Shown one piece after another: positions 17,546-27,430 of a stretch of 64,000 nucleotides of DNA. The stretch comes from JACKII01 sp041687435 (GTDB lineage Bacteria; Pseudomonadota; Alphaproteobacteria; Bin95). The stretch lies in NCBI GenBank assembly GCA_041687435.1, contig JAWLBX010000001.1, positions 62,001 through 126,000 of the forward strand. Reading direction: 5' to 3'. The stretch's first letter is position 1. Every line of letters starts with the position of its first letter. Position numbers and translations under genes: made by a program. The notes below the pieces were generated by a model. That model worked only from the letters and a program-made list of their open reading frames with translations, ran no database searches and had not been told where the DNA came from.

Positions 17546-18811
17546 CTAATGCGCTTTCGGGAAGGGGCCGGCGCCCTTCTCGTCGATCATGTGACCGGTA
17601 CGGAAACGCTCCAGCGAAAGGCCGGCGTTGAGCTTATGCGGCTCGTCCTTTGCGATGGTCCAGGCCAGACACCAGCCCGAGCCGGGCGTCGCCTTGAAGC
17701 CGCCATAGCACCACCCGCCGCTCATATAGAGACCCTGCACCGGCAATTTGCCGATGATGGGGGAGCCGTCCATGGTCATGTCCATCACACCGGCCCATTG
17801 GCGCATGAACCGCAAGCGGCCAATACAGGGGAACATCTCGGTCGCATTCGCCACAACGTCCTGCACCTTCGGCAGCGTGCCGCGCTGGCTGAAGGAGTTG
17901 TAACCGTCCAACTCACCACCCAGCAGCACCTCCCCTTTGTTGGTTTGGGAGATATAGAAATGCGCCGCGCCAGTGGAGACAACCGTGTTGAGGAATGGCT
18001 TCACCGGCTCACTGACGAAAGCCTGCAGCAGGTGGCTTTCGATCGGCAGGCGGACGCCCGCCATGGCCGCCACCTGGCTGGAATGGCCGGCAACGGCAAT
18101 GCCGATCTTTCTGGCCTCGATCTGGCCGCGCGTCGTCTGCACGCCTATGACGGCCCCGGTGGCCTGGTCACGGTCAATGCCGGTCACCTCGCAATTCTGG
18201 ATGATATCGACTCCCAGCGCATCGGCCGCCCGAGCATACCCCCAGGCCACCGCATCATGCCGGGCGGAACCGCCGCGCGGCTGGGCCAACGCGCAAAGGA
18301 TCGGAAAGCGGCTGTCGGGCGATAGGTTCATTGCCGGCTCGATCCGAGCCAAGTCCTCCCGGCTGAGAAACTCCGCATCGATTCCCAGCAACCGCATGGA
18401 ATTATAGCGCCGCACGGTCGCCTCACGCTCGGCCGGCGTGTGGCAGGTATTGATCACCTTCCGTTGGCTGAACATGACGTTGTAGTTCAGATCCTCCGAC
18501 AGGCCTTCCCACAGCTTCAACGAGTGCTCATAGAAGAGCGCGTTTTCATCCAGCAGATAGTTAGAGCGGACAATAGTTGTGTTGCGGCCGGTATTACCGC
18601 CGCCGATCCAGCCGCGCTCCAAAACCGCGATATTGTGCAGGCCATGCAGCTTGGCCAGGTAATAGGCGGTCGCCAAACCATGGCCGCCGCCACCGATGAT
18701 CAGGGCATCATACGCGGGCTTCGGCTCCGGGCTGCGCCAGGCCTTCTGCCAGCCTTCATGATGGCGCAGGGCATTGCGGGCCAGGGCCCAGATGGAATAG
18801 CGGCGGGACAT
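17546..18811 (-). CDS. soxB: Sarcosine oxidase beta subunit
   Basis: Catalytic flavin subunit (421 residues) that oxidises sarcosine to glycine with H2O2 release. It has the N-terminal FAD motif GGGGHGLATAYYLAK (about residues 40-54), a DAO domain, and the RHDAVAWGYARAA segment near residue 190, where this family covalently binds FMN through a histidine. The C-terminal MSGGWCYGGFKATPGSGW is also diagnostic. First gene of soxBDAG, divergent from the AsmA gene. No glyA, purU or folD is adjacent, unlike some sox clusters. Confidence 0.96.
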   Translation of the reverse strand: MSRRYSIWALARNALRHHEGWQKAWRSPEPKPAYDALIIGGGGHGLATAYYLAKLHGLHNIAVLERGWIGGGNTGRNTTIVRSNYLLDENALFYEHSLKLWEGLSEDLNYNVMFSQRKVINTCHTPAEREATVRRYNSMRLLGIDAEFLSREDLARIEPAMNLSPDSRFPILCALAQPRGGSARHDAVAWGYARAADALGVDIIQNCEVTGIDRDQATGAVIGVQTTRGQIEARKIGIAVAGHSSQVAAMAGVRLPIESHLLQAFVSEPVKPFLNTVVSTGAAHFYISQTNKGEVLLGGELDGYNSFSQRGTLPKVQDVVANATEMFPCIGRLRFMRQWAGVMDMTMDGSPIIGKLPVQGLYMSGGWCYGGFKATPGSGWCLAWTIAKDEPHKLNAGLSLERFRTGHMIDEKGAGPFPKAH

Positions 18812-18964
18812 GCGCTCTCATAACGGCTAGCGGGCATGATCGATCTTAAGCGGTCAGGTCGGCAAATGCCAGGGGCGGCCAGGAGATGCTGGCGGCAAAA
18901 CTGCCACATTGGTATGGTTTGGGTTCGCTCTGCCCAAGGTTTATCCGTTTGGAAAGTCTTCGCC

Positions 18965-21037
18965 ATGATCAAGAAAATCCTGATTGCCGTCGCCGTGTTG
19001 GTGGTGCTGGTCATCGCCGCAGCGGTCATCCTTCCATTCGTCATACCAACCGACACGATCAAGCAGGAACTGCAGGCCCAGGTGAAGAAAGCCACCGGCC
19101 GTGACCTGACCATCAACGGCGATTTTGAATTCTCTCTGCTGCCCGACGCGGTGCTGAAAGCGGGCGACGTGCGCTTCCAGAACGCCGCCGGCGGATCCCG
19201 CGCAGACATGATGACACTGAAGGAGCTGCGGGTGCATGTGGCCCTGCTGCCGCTACTTTCCAGCGAGGTGGAGGTGCAGGAGTTCGTGCTGGAAGGACCG
19301 GACATCCTGTTGGAAGTCGACAAGGACGGGCAGCCGAACTGGGCGTTTGGCGCTGCGGGCGCACAGGCCGGTAGCCCTGCCGGAGAACCTGCTGCAAGCG
19401 GCAGCGGCAGTGGCAGGGGCGACCTGAAGTCGATCAAACTGGGCGATGTGCGTATCGTCAATGGCCGGCTGGAATACCGCGATGCCCAAAGCGGCATTGC
19501 CGAGGTGGTCGAGAACATGACCATCAAAGTCAACCTGCCGAGCCTCGACGAACCATTCTCGGCCGATGGCGAGGCCACTTGGAAACAGGAGGCTATCGCC
19601 TTCAAGATCGGCGCCAAGAGCCCACGTGCACTGATGGCCCGCGGCAAAACGGACGTGACGGTCGCACTGAACGGCGAACCGCTGAAACTCGACTATGCCG
19701 GTGCGCTGGACGCAGGCGCGGGCAGCGTTGCCGGCAAGCTGGACCTGGATGTGCCGTCGGTGCGCAACCTGGCCGCCTGGGCCGCCAGCCCGCTGGATAT
19801 GCAGGGGGACGAGGTACTGAACGCGCTCAAGATCAGCGGTCAGGTTGCAGCAAGCGCCGCGCAAGCCTCCATCACCGGCATGACGCTATCGCTCGACCAG
19901 ATCAGCGGTACCGGCGATCTGACCGTTGCATTGGGCGGCAAGGTGCCGTCGGCCAAGGGTTCGCTGGCCGTGACGGATCTGGACCTGAACCCTTATTTGG
20001 CAGCGTTCGGTAGCGACGAAAACCAAGGGGCCGCCGCAGCGGCACAGCCGGCGGCCAAGTCCGGCGGCGGCAGTTGGAGCGACGAGCCAATCGACATGTC
20101 AGCCCTTCGCTCGGTCAATGCCGACCTAACGCTGGCTGCCGGGTCGCTGCAGGTGCAGGACATTAAGATTGGCAAGAGCGATATGCAGGTGCAATTGCAG
20201 GGCGGCAAGCTCAACGTGAATCTGTCGGAAATGGCGCTCTATGACGGCAACGGCACCCTGCAACTGAATGTGGATGCCAGTGGCAACACACCGGCAATCA
20301 AAAGCACCTTCACCCTCTCGGGCCTTCAAGCGGAACCGTTCCTGACGGATGCGGCAAAGCTGGAATGGCTGTCGGGCACGGCGCAGATGAGCATGGACGT
20401 CACCACGAGCGGCGCTTCCCAGAAGGCGCTGGTCAATGCGCTGAACGGCAAGGGCGATGTGAAGTTTACCGATGGCGCCATCCGCGGCATCAACCTGGCG
20501 GCGATGGTCCGCAACGCCTCCAATGCCTTCCTGAACCCGAACGCCTCCGAATCGGTCAAAACCGATTTCGCCGAACTATCGGGCTCCTACACCATCAAAA
20601 ACGGCGTGGTCAGCAATGACGACCTGCAATTGCTTTCCCCGCTGTTGCGCGTGACCGGCCAAGGCACGGCCAACATGCCGGCGCAGACGGTGAACTACCG
20701 GATCGAACCGAAAGCTGTTGCCTCGCTGGAAGGCCAAGGCGGCGATGCTGGGATGGCTGGCCTAATGGTGCCGGTGATCATCGAAGGGCCGTGGTCGAAG
20801 CCTAGCTACCGGCCAGACCTTGCCGGCGCCATTGGCAATATCGCCAAAGACCCCTCGAAAATGCTGGAGGGGGCCGGCGGTGCAGCCGATCAGTTGAAAG
20901 ATGCAGTGAAAGATCCGGGCTCTGCCCTCAAATCACTCATGCCGGGCGCAGATACATCTACCGGAACATCTGACAGCGACAGCGGCACCGCAACGCCAAG
21001 CCCAACGGACAGCATCAAAAAGCTGTTCGGCCAATAA
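18965..21037 (+). CDS. AsmA family envelope protein
   Basis: A 690-residue protein with one N-terminal membrane anchor (about residues 4-26, ILIAVAVLVVLVIAAAVILPFVI) and a long periplasmic part. It shows the AsmA signatures at both ends: KATGRDLTINGDFEFSLLPDAVLKAGDVRFQNA near the N-terminus and the C-terminal block GKGDVKFTDGAIRGINLAAMVRNA to LSGSYTIKNGVVSNDDLQLLSPLLRVTGQG. AsmA-like proteins bridge the envelope and are linked to lipid transport and outer-membrane integrity. ATG 18965 precedes the anchor directly. A low-complexity Ser/Thr/Gly tail ends the protein. Confidence 0.9.
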   Translation: MIKKILIAVAVLVVLVIAAAVILPFVIPTDTIKQELQAQVKKATGRDLTINGDFEFSLLPDAVLKAGDVRFQNAAGGSRADMMTLKELRVHVALLPLLSSEVEVQEFVLEGPDILLEVDKDGQPNWAFGAAGAQAGSPAGEPAASGSGSGRGDLKSIKLGDVRIVNGRLEYRDAQSGIAEVVENMTIKVNLPSLDEPFSADGEATWKQEAIAFKIGAKSPRALMARGKTDVTVALNGEPLKLDYAGALDAGAGSVAGKLDLDVPSVRNLAAWAASPLDMQGDEVLNALKISGQVAASAAQASITGMTLSLDQISGTGDLTVALGGKVPSAKGSLAVTDLDLNPYLAAFGSDENQGAAAAAQPAAKSGGGSWSDEPIDMSALRSVNADLTLAAGSLQVQDIKIGKSDMQVQLQGGKLNVNLSEMALYDGNGTLQLNVDASGNTPAIKSTFTLSGLQAEPFLTDAAKLEWLSGTAQMSMDVTTSGASQKALVNALNGKGDVKFTDGAIRGINLAAMVRNASNAFLNPNASESVKTDFAELSGSYTIKNGVVSNDDLQLLSPLLRVTGQGTANMPAQTVNYRIEPKAVASLEGQGGDAGMAGLMVPVIIEGPWSKPSYRPDLAGAIGNIAKDPSKMLEGAGGAADQLKDAVKDPGSALKSLMPGADTSTGTSDSDSGTATPSPTDSIKKLFGQ

Positions 21038-21062
21038 AAACGGCGCCGCCCCGGTCTAATCG

Positions 21063-22289
21063 TCAGGGGCGGCCGCCTCCGCCAAAAGGCAGCATGCCCA
21101 TGGCGTGCCGCTGGAACTGACGCTTCAATGGCGGCAGGCGGTTGACCGCAGCAAGCCCCAGCCGCCGCGCCAGCGCGACCGGCGGCATGCCGCTGCGGAA
21201 CAGGCGGTTCAGACCATCGGTGGCCGCTGCCATCGCCAGAATGTCTGGCCAGCGCTTGCGGGCGTAGGCTGTTAATACACTGGCGGCACCCGGATCCTGC
21301 CCCGCCTGCAATGCACCAGCGACGGCATTACGCAATCCTTCGACATCGCGCATACTGACATTGAATCCCTGACCGGCGATCGGATGCATGCCATGCCCCG
21401 CCTCGCCAACCAGCGCCAAACGGGGCGCCGTCAGCCGTTTGGCCAGCATCAGCGACAGCGGATAGCTCCAGATTTGGCCCGGCACGGTCACACTGCCCAA
21501 AAAATCGCCAAACCGCAGTGCCAGCTCACGCTCGAAATCCGGCCGCGGCAGGGTGAGCAGATGCTCGGCCAGCGCGCGGCGCTCCGTCCACACGATCGAA
21601 GCGCGATGCTGACCGCCGGCACCATCGGCCATTGGCAGAATGGCGAACGGCCCGCCGCCGAGAAACCGCTCGTGCGCGATGCCCTCGTGCGGTTGATCAT
21701 GGTGCGCGGTACAAACGATGGCAGTCTCGTCATAGTCTGTAGCCCGTACGCCAATGCCAGCCATGCGCCGGACAGCCGACCCCCGGCCGTCAGCGGCCGC
21801 CACCAGTTGGGCCCGCAATTCCTGGCCATCGTCGAGCGTGACAGCAGCCCAATGATCCCCCACCTCTACCGCCGTCACGCTACGCTCCCAACACGCAGTA
21901 AGGTTCGGTTCGTCGGCCAAGGCCTGCACCAGAACCCGGCGCAGCGTGTGATTTTCGAGGATATGGCCCATTGGCCCGCCGCCGACCGCTTGATGGTCGA
22001 AATGCAGATGCATCAGCGAACCACGATCGGACACACGGATGTCCCAGATCGGACCGGCTTCAGGCACCAAGTGATCCCACACACCCAAGTCCTGCAGCAC
22101 GCTTCGCGCCCCCGCAGCTATAGCCGTCGTGCGGCCATCGATCTCGACGGCTGTCAGCGCTTCGGGCGACTGCCGTTCGACCAGCCCGACCCGCGTACCG
22201 CTGCGGGCCAGCGCCAGGGCCAGACTCAACCCGGCGAGACCGGCGCCGACTATTGCAACATCTACCGTATCAACACCTGAATTGCTCAT
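21063..22289 (-). CDS. UbiH/UbiF/VisC-type FAD-dependent hydroxylase
   Basis: A 408-residue class A flavoprotein monooxygenase. It carries the N-terminal FAD Rossmann motif IVGAGLAGLSLALALARSG, the central DG-type motif (LVAADGRGSAVR) and the C-terminal FAD/ribityl motif (LVGEAGHGMHPIAGQGFNVSMRD). The last fits the ubiquinone-biosynthesis hydroxylases rather than salicylate hydroxylases. It probably hydroxylates a ring carbon of the ubiquinone precursor; which position cannot be told from sequence. It is divergent from glnK and convergent with the AsmA gene. Confidence 0.88.
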   Translation of the reverse strand: MSNSGVDTVDVAIVGAGLAGLSLALALARSGTRVGLVERQSPEALTAVEIDGRTTAIAAGARSVLQDLGVWDHLVPEAGPIWDIRVSDRGSLMHLHFDHQAVGGGPMGHILENHTLRRVLVQALADEPNLTACWERSVTAVEVGDHWAAVTLDDGQELRAQLVAAADGRGSAVRRMAGIGVRATDYDETAIVCTAHHDQPHEGIAHERFLGGGPFAILPMADGAGGQHRASIVWTERRALAEHLLTLPRPDFERELALRFGDFLGSVTVPGQIWSYPLSLMLAKRLTAPRLALVGEAGHGMHPIAGQGFNVSMRDVEGLRNAVAGALQAGQDPGAASVLTAYARKRWPDILAMAAATDGLNRLFRSGMPPVALARRLGLAAVNRLPPLKRQFQRHAMGMLPFGGGGRP

Positions 22290-22425
22290 TTTTTAGTCGT
22301 TTCTACTATCCAAAATTTCATTGCATATTTTTTAGGCATTTCCATGCATTCCGCTGACTCACAGCGCAGAGCACCGGAACATCTTTTGCTTTTATTCCAA
22401 TTGCTTGACCATTTTCCAATCGGTT

Positions 22426-22441
22426 TGGCACACTTCTTGAA
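22426..22441 (+). promoter_or_regulatory. Sigma-54 (-24/-12) promoter of glnK-amtB
   Basis: TGGCACACTTCTTGAA matches the RpoN consensus TGGCAC-N5-TTGCA closely: GG at -24 (22427-22428) and the TTGA core at -12 (22437-22440) with correct spacing, 46 bases before the glnK ATG. The 130 bases upstream are AT-rich for this genome and hold short dyads such as GCAT-N4-ATGC at 22336-22347, but no convincing NtrC consensus. Nitrogen control is inferred from promoter class and gene content. Confidence 0.82.
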
Positions 22442-22486
22442 AGGTGGCGTGGCAATAGCCTGTCCCGCTGCCTCGAGGAGTCGTTC

Positions 22487-22825
22487 ATGAAACTGGTTAT
22501 GGCCATAATCAAGCCGTTCAAGCTGGAGGATGTGCGCGAAGCACTGACTGCCATCAATGTCGAAGGCTTAACCGTCTCCGAAGTCAAGGGGTTTGGCCGC
22601 CAGAAAGGCCAGACCGAAATCTACCGCGGCGCCGAATATACGGTCGCCTTTCTGCCGAAAGTAAAAATCGAGGTGGTGGTGCCGGACGACCGGATTGACG
22701 CCACCGTCGAAGCCATCCAATCGGCCGCCCATACCGGCCGCATCGGCGATGGCAAGGTTTTCGTCCTCGACGTGTCCAAGGCCGTGCGCATCCGCACTGG
22801 CGAAGCCGACAACGACGCCCTCTAG
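22487..22825 (+). CDS. glnK: Nitrogen regulatory protein P-II
   Basis: A 112-residue trimeric signal protein that senses 2-oxoglutarate and ATP/ADP and, when deuridylylated, plugs the ammonium channel. The T-loop with uridylylation site Tyr51 (GQTEIYRGAEY) is intact, as are the nucleotide-binding GRIGDGKVFV and the PII signature EVVVPDDRIDATVEAI. It sits directly before amtB behind a sigma-54 promoter, hence GlnK (GlnZ/GlnJ) rather than the glnA-linked GlnB. Confidence 0.96.
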   Translation: MKLVMAIIKPFKLEDVREALTAINVEGLTVSEVKGFGRQKGQTEIYRGAEYTVAFLPKVKIEVVVPDDRIDATVEAIQSAAHTGRIGDGKVFVLDVSKAVRIRTGEADNDAL

Positions 22826-22859
22826 CCCACCATTCCGACCATCTGGAGCTTGTGAACCC

Positions 22860-24206
22860 ATGAGAAAATCGTTGCTAGGAGGGACGGTGGTTGCGACTGC
22901 GGCTACCATACTGCCCTCTATCGCCTTCGCCGCGGTCGACGAGGAGATCGCTTTTGTCTTCAACACCTTCTCCTTCCTGATCCACGGCGTCATGGTCATG
23001 TTCATGGCCGCCGGTTTTGCGATGCTGGAAGCTGGCTTGGTGCGCACCAAAAACACCGCGGCCATCTGCCTGAAAAATATCGCGATCTATTCGGTCGCCG
23101 GCATCCTTTACTACGTCATCGGCTATAGCCTGATGTACACTGACGTAAGCGGCTATATCGGCTCGCTGTCGATCTTCTATGACACGTCTGCTGCGGAAGT
23201 GGCGCTGCTGGGTGCCGACGAAAAGACGGCCGAGCAGATCGCCGCAGTCACTGGCAACGGCTATTCGGTCATGAGCGACTGGTTCTTCCAGATGGTGTTC
23301 GTCGCGACCGCCGCCAGCATCGTCTCCGGCACCGTAGCCGAACGCATCAAGTTCTGGCCGTTCCTGGTGTTCGTCGTCGTGCTGACCGGCATCATCTACC
23401 CGATCCAGGGCTCCTGGACCTGGGGCGGCGGCTGGCTGAGCGAAATGGGCTTCAGCGACTTTGCCGGCTCGACCATCGTGCACTCGGTCGGCGGCTGGGC
23501 AGCCCTTGTCGGTGCTATCATCCTCGGGCCCCGCAAAGGCAAGTTCGGGCCGAACGGCCAGGTGCAGCCGATTCCTGGCGCCAATCTGCCGCTCGCCACG
23601 CTGGGCACCTTCATCCTCTGGTTTGGCTGGTTCGGTTTCAACGGCGGTTCGCAGCTTGCCCTGGGCAGTGCGGCGGACGCGGCGGCGATCGCCATCGTTT
23701 ATGTCAACACGAACTTGGCCGCGGCCGCTGGCGTGGTGGCAGCCATGGCTGCAAGCCAACTGCTCTATGGCAAGATCGACCTGACCATGGCGTTGAACGG
23801 CGCCATCGCCGGCTTGGTCTCGATCACCGCCGGCCCGGACCTGCAGAGCCACTACCTGGCCATGGTCATCGGCGGCATCGGCGGTGTGCTAGTGGTGTTC
23901 GCGATCCCGATGGTCGACAAGCTCAAGATCGACGACGTCGTTGGCGCGATCTCCGCCCACCTTGTCTGCGGCATCTGGGGCACGCTGGCGGTCGGCATCT
24001 TTGGCGGCGGCAGCTTGGTGACACAGATCATCGGCATTGTCGCCATCGGTGTGTTCGTCTCCCTGGTAAGTGCCGTGGTCTGGTTCGCGCTCAAATACAC
24101 CATGGGGCTGCGGGTAGACGAGGAGGCCGAGTTCCGGGGACTTGACCAAGTGGAGCTGGGCTTGGAGGCTTATCCTGAGTTTGGCCCCCGCGCCCAAAAC
24201 TACTAA
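22860..24206 (+). CDS. amtB: Ammonium transporter AmtB
   Basis: A 448-residue inner-membrane ammonium channel. The first ~25 residues form a cleavable signal peptide (ILPSIAFA), typical of proteobacterial AmtB; eleven membrane helices follow. The pore twin histidines are His208 (TIVHSVGGWAALVG) and His367 (ISAHLVCGIWGTLA). Other hallmarks are AGFAMLEAGLVRTKN and FGWFGFNGGS. It starts 34 bases after glnK, in the same transcript, and is followed by a rho-independent terminator. Confidence 0.97.
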   Translation: MRKSLLGGTVVATAATILPSIAFAAVDEEIAFVFNTFSFLIHGVMVMFMAAGFAMLEAGLVRTKNTAAICLKNIAIYSVAGILYYVIGYSLMYTDVSGYIGSLSIFYDTSAAEVALLGADEKTAEQIAAVTGNGYSVMSDWFFQMVFVATAASIVSGTVAERIKFWPFLVFVVVLTGIIYPIQGSWTWGGGWLSEMGFSDFAGSTIVHSVGGWAALVGAIILGPRKGKFGPNGQVQPIPGANLPLATLGTFILWFGWFGFNGGSQLALGSAADAAAIAIVYVNTNLAAAAGVVAAMAASQLLYGKIDLTMALNGAIAGLVSITAGPDLQSHYLAMVIGGIGGVLVVFAIPMVDKLKIDDVVGAISAHLVCGIWGTLAVGIFGGGSLVTQIIGIVAIGVFVSLVSAVVWFALKYTMGLRVDEEAEFRGLDQVELGLEAYPEFGPRAQNY

Positions 24207-24233
24207 CCGTTCCATTCCCTTCTGCTACCGACT

Positions 24234-24267
24234 GGCGGTGTGCCTCGCGCGCACCGCCCTTTTTTTG
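24234..24267 (+). terminator. Rho-independent terminator after glnK-amtB
   Basis: GGCGGTG (24234-24240) pairs with CACCGCC (24252-24258) around an 11-base loop that can extend the stem, followed by a run of T. It lies about 28 bases after the amtB stop and separates the nitrogen operon from ftsK. Confidence 0.85.
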
Positions 24268-24383
24268 TATAGTGACTGACAGTATGCCCGCTTGGCGCGG
24301 AACCGCCGCCGCAAGAGCCTATAGCCTTGCCAACCCAAGGGAATAGACACTTGACCAGTCTGTTCGAGACCCGCCACCACCTC

Positions 24384-26771
24384 ATGTCGCCTCAACTCGT
24401 CAAGCAGATGATTCGGCGCTTAGCCGAATTAACCGGCCTTGGCCTCTGGCTTGCGGCGGCTGTGGGCGGTTTGGCGCTCGCAAGCTTCACCCGCAGCGAC
24501 CCCAGCCCGAATTTTGCTACCGGCGGCCTGTCCCACAACGTCATGGGGCCGGAAGGCTCCGCGTTTGCCGACCTGCTCTACCGTGGCTCCGGTTGGGCGT
24601 CCCTGTTCCCGCTGGCGCTTGCGGTTTCCTGGGGATGGCGCCTGATCAAGGATCACCGCCTGCCATTCTGGCGGCTGCGCCTGGCCGGCGCACCAATCGC
24701 TTGGCTGCTTCTGGCAATGATGCTGGCCGGAACCCATCTCGGCGCACCCTACAGCATGAGCGAAGGCCCGGGCGGCGCTGCGGGCCATCTGGGCATGAAC
24801 TGGATTGCCGGACCTGCCGGCGACGGCTCCGGCGGGCTGGTCTGGAGCATCATCACCGCAGCGTCCGTAGTGCTTGGCTTAGCAGTGCTTGCCCTCGATA
24901 TTGCCGAAATGCGTCTGTTCGGCCGGCTCTGCGCCGGCGCGGCGGCCGCCAGCGTCCGCCTCTCAGCCAACAGCCTGGCCTCAGTCCTGGGGCGGATCCC
25001 GCACCCGCGCCTGCTCAAAATACCGCCGCTGTTCCGACCCCAGCCTAAAACCGAACAGCCACCCGCCTTCGTGTTGCACCCAGGCACGCCCTGGGCCGCC
25101 CCGACCGCCTCTGTCCCCCGCGCACCAGCACCGCCGCCGATGGCGCCAGATTTTGGCCGCACAGATCAGCCGACAGCGCCCGTCATCAACGTGAGGGCAC
25201 CGGGCCCGACCAAGCCTGGACGGCGGCAGGAGACCGGAAACCAAGCCGACCTTCCCCTTGGCGATACGGCGCCGCTGCCGCCGATCAGCCTGCTGCAGGA
25301 ATCCCGGGAAACCCCCGGCAGTGCGGTCGATGCCGATACGCTGACCGAAAACGCCCGCATGCTGGAAAACGTGCTGGAGGATTTCGGCGTGCGCGGCGAG
25401 ATCATGACCGTTCGCCCGGGCCCGGTCGTCACGCTCTACGAATTGCAGCCTGCGCCCGGCACCAAGGCCAGCAGGGTGATCGGGCTTGCCGACGATATCG
25501 CGCGCAATATGGAGGCGGTCTCCGTCCGCATTGCCACGATCCGCGGCAAGAATGCTATCGGCATCGAACTGCCGAACAGCAAACGGGAAATCGTCTATCT
25601 GCGCGAACTGCTCAGCAGCCAAGCCTACGACAAGGCGCAAAGCGGCCTGCCGCTCGTTCTTGGCAAGGATATCGGCGGCCAACCGATCATCGTCAATCTG
25701 GAACGTATGCCCCACCTGCTGATCGCCGGCACCACCGGTTCCGGCAAGTCTGTCGCCATCAACGTGATGATCCTGTCGCTGCTCTACGCCATGCCGCCAG
25801 AGCGTTGCCGGTTCATCATGGTCGACCCGAAAATGCTGGAGCTCAGCGTCTATGACGACATTCCGCACCTGTTGACCCCGGTCGTCACCGACCCGCGCAA
25901 GGCGGTGGTCGCGTTGAAATGGGCGGTACGCGAGATGGAGAACCGCTACCGCGCCATGTCCACATTGGGCGTGCGCAACATTCGCGGCTACAACGACCGT
26001 ATCGCCGAAGCGGTTCGCCGGGGCGAGCCAATGACACGGCGGGTGCAAACCGGCTTCGACCCCGATACCGGCGAGCCGGTGATCGAGGAGCAGGCGCTGG
26101 ACATGAACCCGCTGCCCTACATCGTCATCGTCGTCGACGAAATGGCAGACTTGATGCTGGTCGCCGGCAAGGAAATCGAAGCAGCGATCCAGCGGCTGGC
26201 ACAGATGGCGCGAGCCGCCGGCATTCACCTGATCATGGCAACCCAGCGCCCCTCTGTCGATGTGATCACCGGCACGATCAAGGCCAACTTCCCGACTCGC
26301 ATTTCCTTTCAGGTCACCAGCAAGATCGACAGCCGCACCATTCTAGGCGAGGGCGGGGCGGAGCAGTTGCTGGGCCAGGGCGACATGCTCTACATGGCTG
26401 GCGGCGGCCGCATCCAGCGCGTACATGGGCCGTTCGTCTCGGATGACGAAGTGCAGGAGATCACCGAGTACCTGCGCAACACCGGCGAGCCGGCCTATGT
26501 CGACAGCGTCACCGAGGACGACGATATCGCCGCCGGGATTCCCGGATTCGAAGGCGAAAGCAGCGACGATCTCTACGATCAGGCGGTCGGCATCGTGCTT
26601 CGCGAACGCAAGGCCTCGACCAGTTTCCTACAGCGCCATTTGAAGATCGGCTATAATCGCGCCGCCTCGCTAATTGACCGGATGGAGGCGGAACGGCTGA
26701 TCAGTTCTGCCAACCATGTCGGCAAGCGGGAGGTGCTGGTCAAGTCGAACACTGGCGAATACGACACCTAG
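24384..26771 (+). CDS. ftsK: DNA translocase FtsK
   Basis: Septal DNA pump that clears chromosome termini during division. About 795 residues: an N-terminal membrane domain with about four helices (about 1-180), a Pro-rich linker (about 200-310), then the RecA-like motor with Walker A GTTGSGKS (449-456) and Walker B IVVDEMADLM (about 580). A C-terminal winged-helix gamma domain (last ~65 residues, DDLYDQAVGIVLRERKASTSFLQRHLKIGYNRAA) reads KOPS. ATG 24384 is used; a TTG at 24351 with AAGGGA eight bases upstream is a serious alternative. The linker is short compared with E. coli FtsK, as is usual in alphaproteobacteria. Confidence 0.95.
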   Translation: MSPQLVKQMIRRLAELTGLGLWLAAAVGGLALASFTRSDPSPNFATGGLSHNVMGPEGSAFADLLYRGSGWASLFPLALAVSWGWRLIKDHRLPFWRLRLAGAPIAWLLLAMMLAGTHLGAPYSMSEGPGGAAGHLGMNWIAGPAGDGSGGLVWSIITAASVVLGLAVLALDIAEMRLFGRLCAGAAAASVRLSANSLASVLGRIPHPRLLKIPPLFRPQPKTEQPPAFVLHPGTPWAAPTASVPRAPAPPPMAPDFGRTDQPTAPVINVRAPGPTKPGRRQETGNQADLPLGDTAPLPPISLLQESRETPGSAVDADTLTENARMLENVLEDFGVRGEIMTVRPGPVVTLYELQPAPGTKASRVIGLADDIARNMEAVSVRIATIRGKNAIGIELPNSKREIVYLRELLSSQAYDKAQSGLPLVLGKDIGGQPIIVNLERMPHLLIAGTTGSGKSVAINVMILSLLYAMPPERCRFIMVDPKMLELSVYDDIPHLLTPVVTDPRKAVVALKWAVREMENRYRAMSTLGVRNIRGYNDRIAEAVRRGEPMTRRVQTGFDPDTGEPVIEEQALDMNPLPYIVIVVDEMADLMLVAGKEIEAAIQRLAQMARAAGIHLIMATQRPSVDVITGTIKANFPTRISFQVTSKIDSRTILGEGGAEQLLGQGDMLYMAGGGRIQRVHGPFVSDDEVQEITEYLRNTGEPAYVDSVTEDDDIAAGIPGFEGESSDDLYDQAVGIVLRERKASTSFLQRHLKIGYNRAASLIDRMEAERLISSANHVGKREVLVKSNTGEYDT

Positions 26772-26812
26772 GGCCCATTTGATAGGACCGACCTGTTCTG
26801 AAAGGCCTGCCA

Positions 26813-27412
26813 ATGCCGATCCTCCGGCTGTTATCCATTCTCATTGTATCGCTGGTGATGACCGGCCCCGCCATGGCGCTCACTGACTCCGAACGGGCTG
26901 AGGTCGAGCGCCTGCGGCTGTACCTGAACAGCATCACCACGATGCAGGCGAGTTTCATCCAGAACAATGGCCAGGGCGGTGTTGCGACTGGGAAATTCTG
27001 GCTGCACAGGCCTGGCCGCCTGCGCTTCGAATACGATCCGCCGGTGCCGATCCTGGTTGTGGCCCGCGGCTCGTTCTTGGTGCATTACGACAAGACCCTG
27101 CGCGAAACGAATTATTTGGACCAGGACCAGACGCCGGCTTGGTTCCTGCTGGCCGACGAGGTGACCTGGGATGACGATTTCTCCGTCACCAAGGTGGAAC
27201 GCAAAGGCCCGATCATCGAAGTATCGGCCACACGCCGCAACGCGCCCGAACAGGGCGCGGTCACACTGGTATTCGATTACGAGCCAATCCGGCTGCTGGG
27301 ATGGTGGCTGATCGACAGTTCCGGCAAACGCATTCAGGTGCGCTTGGAGGACCAGCAACTCGGCGTTACCATCGACGAAGAGGTGTTCCAATTCCGGCCG
27401 ACCGACTACTGA
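26813..27412 (+). CDS. lolA: Outer-membrane lipoprotein carrier LolA
   Basis: Periplasmic chaperone that ferries lipoproteins from LolCDE to the outer membrane. The 199-residue protein begins with a signal peptide ending near residue 22 (SLVMTGPAMALT). The LolA fold signatures are present: LNSITTMQASFIQ, GKFWLHRPGRLRFEYDPP, VVARGSFLVHYDKTL. The position immediately downstream of ftsK is conserved in many proteobacteria. LolB is not in the window. Confidence 0.92.
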   Translation: MPILRLLSILIVSLVMTGPAMALTDSERAEVERLRLYLNSITTMQASFIQNNGQGGVATGKFWLHRPGRLRFEYDPPVPILVVARGSFLVHYDKTLRETNYLDQDQTPAWFLLADEVTWDDDFSVTKVERKGPIIEVSATRRNAPEQGAVTLVFDYEPIRLLGWWLIDSSGKRIQVRLEDQQLGVTIDEEVFQFRPTDY

Positions 27413-27430
27413 CGTAAGGATTTGACAGGC

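Noticed and set aside
21042..21080. GC-rich hairpin between the AsmA and UbiH-type genes as a bidirectional terminator
   Set aside because: CCGCCCC/GGGGCGG pair, but there is no T-run on either side and the stem enters the ubiH coding end.
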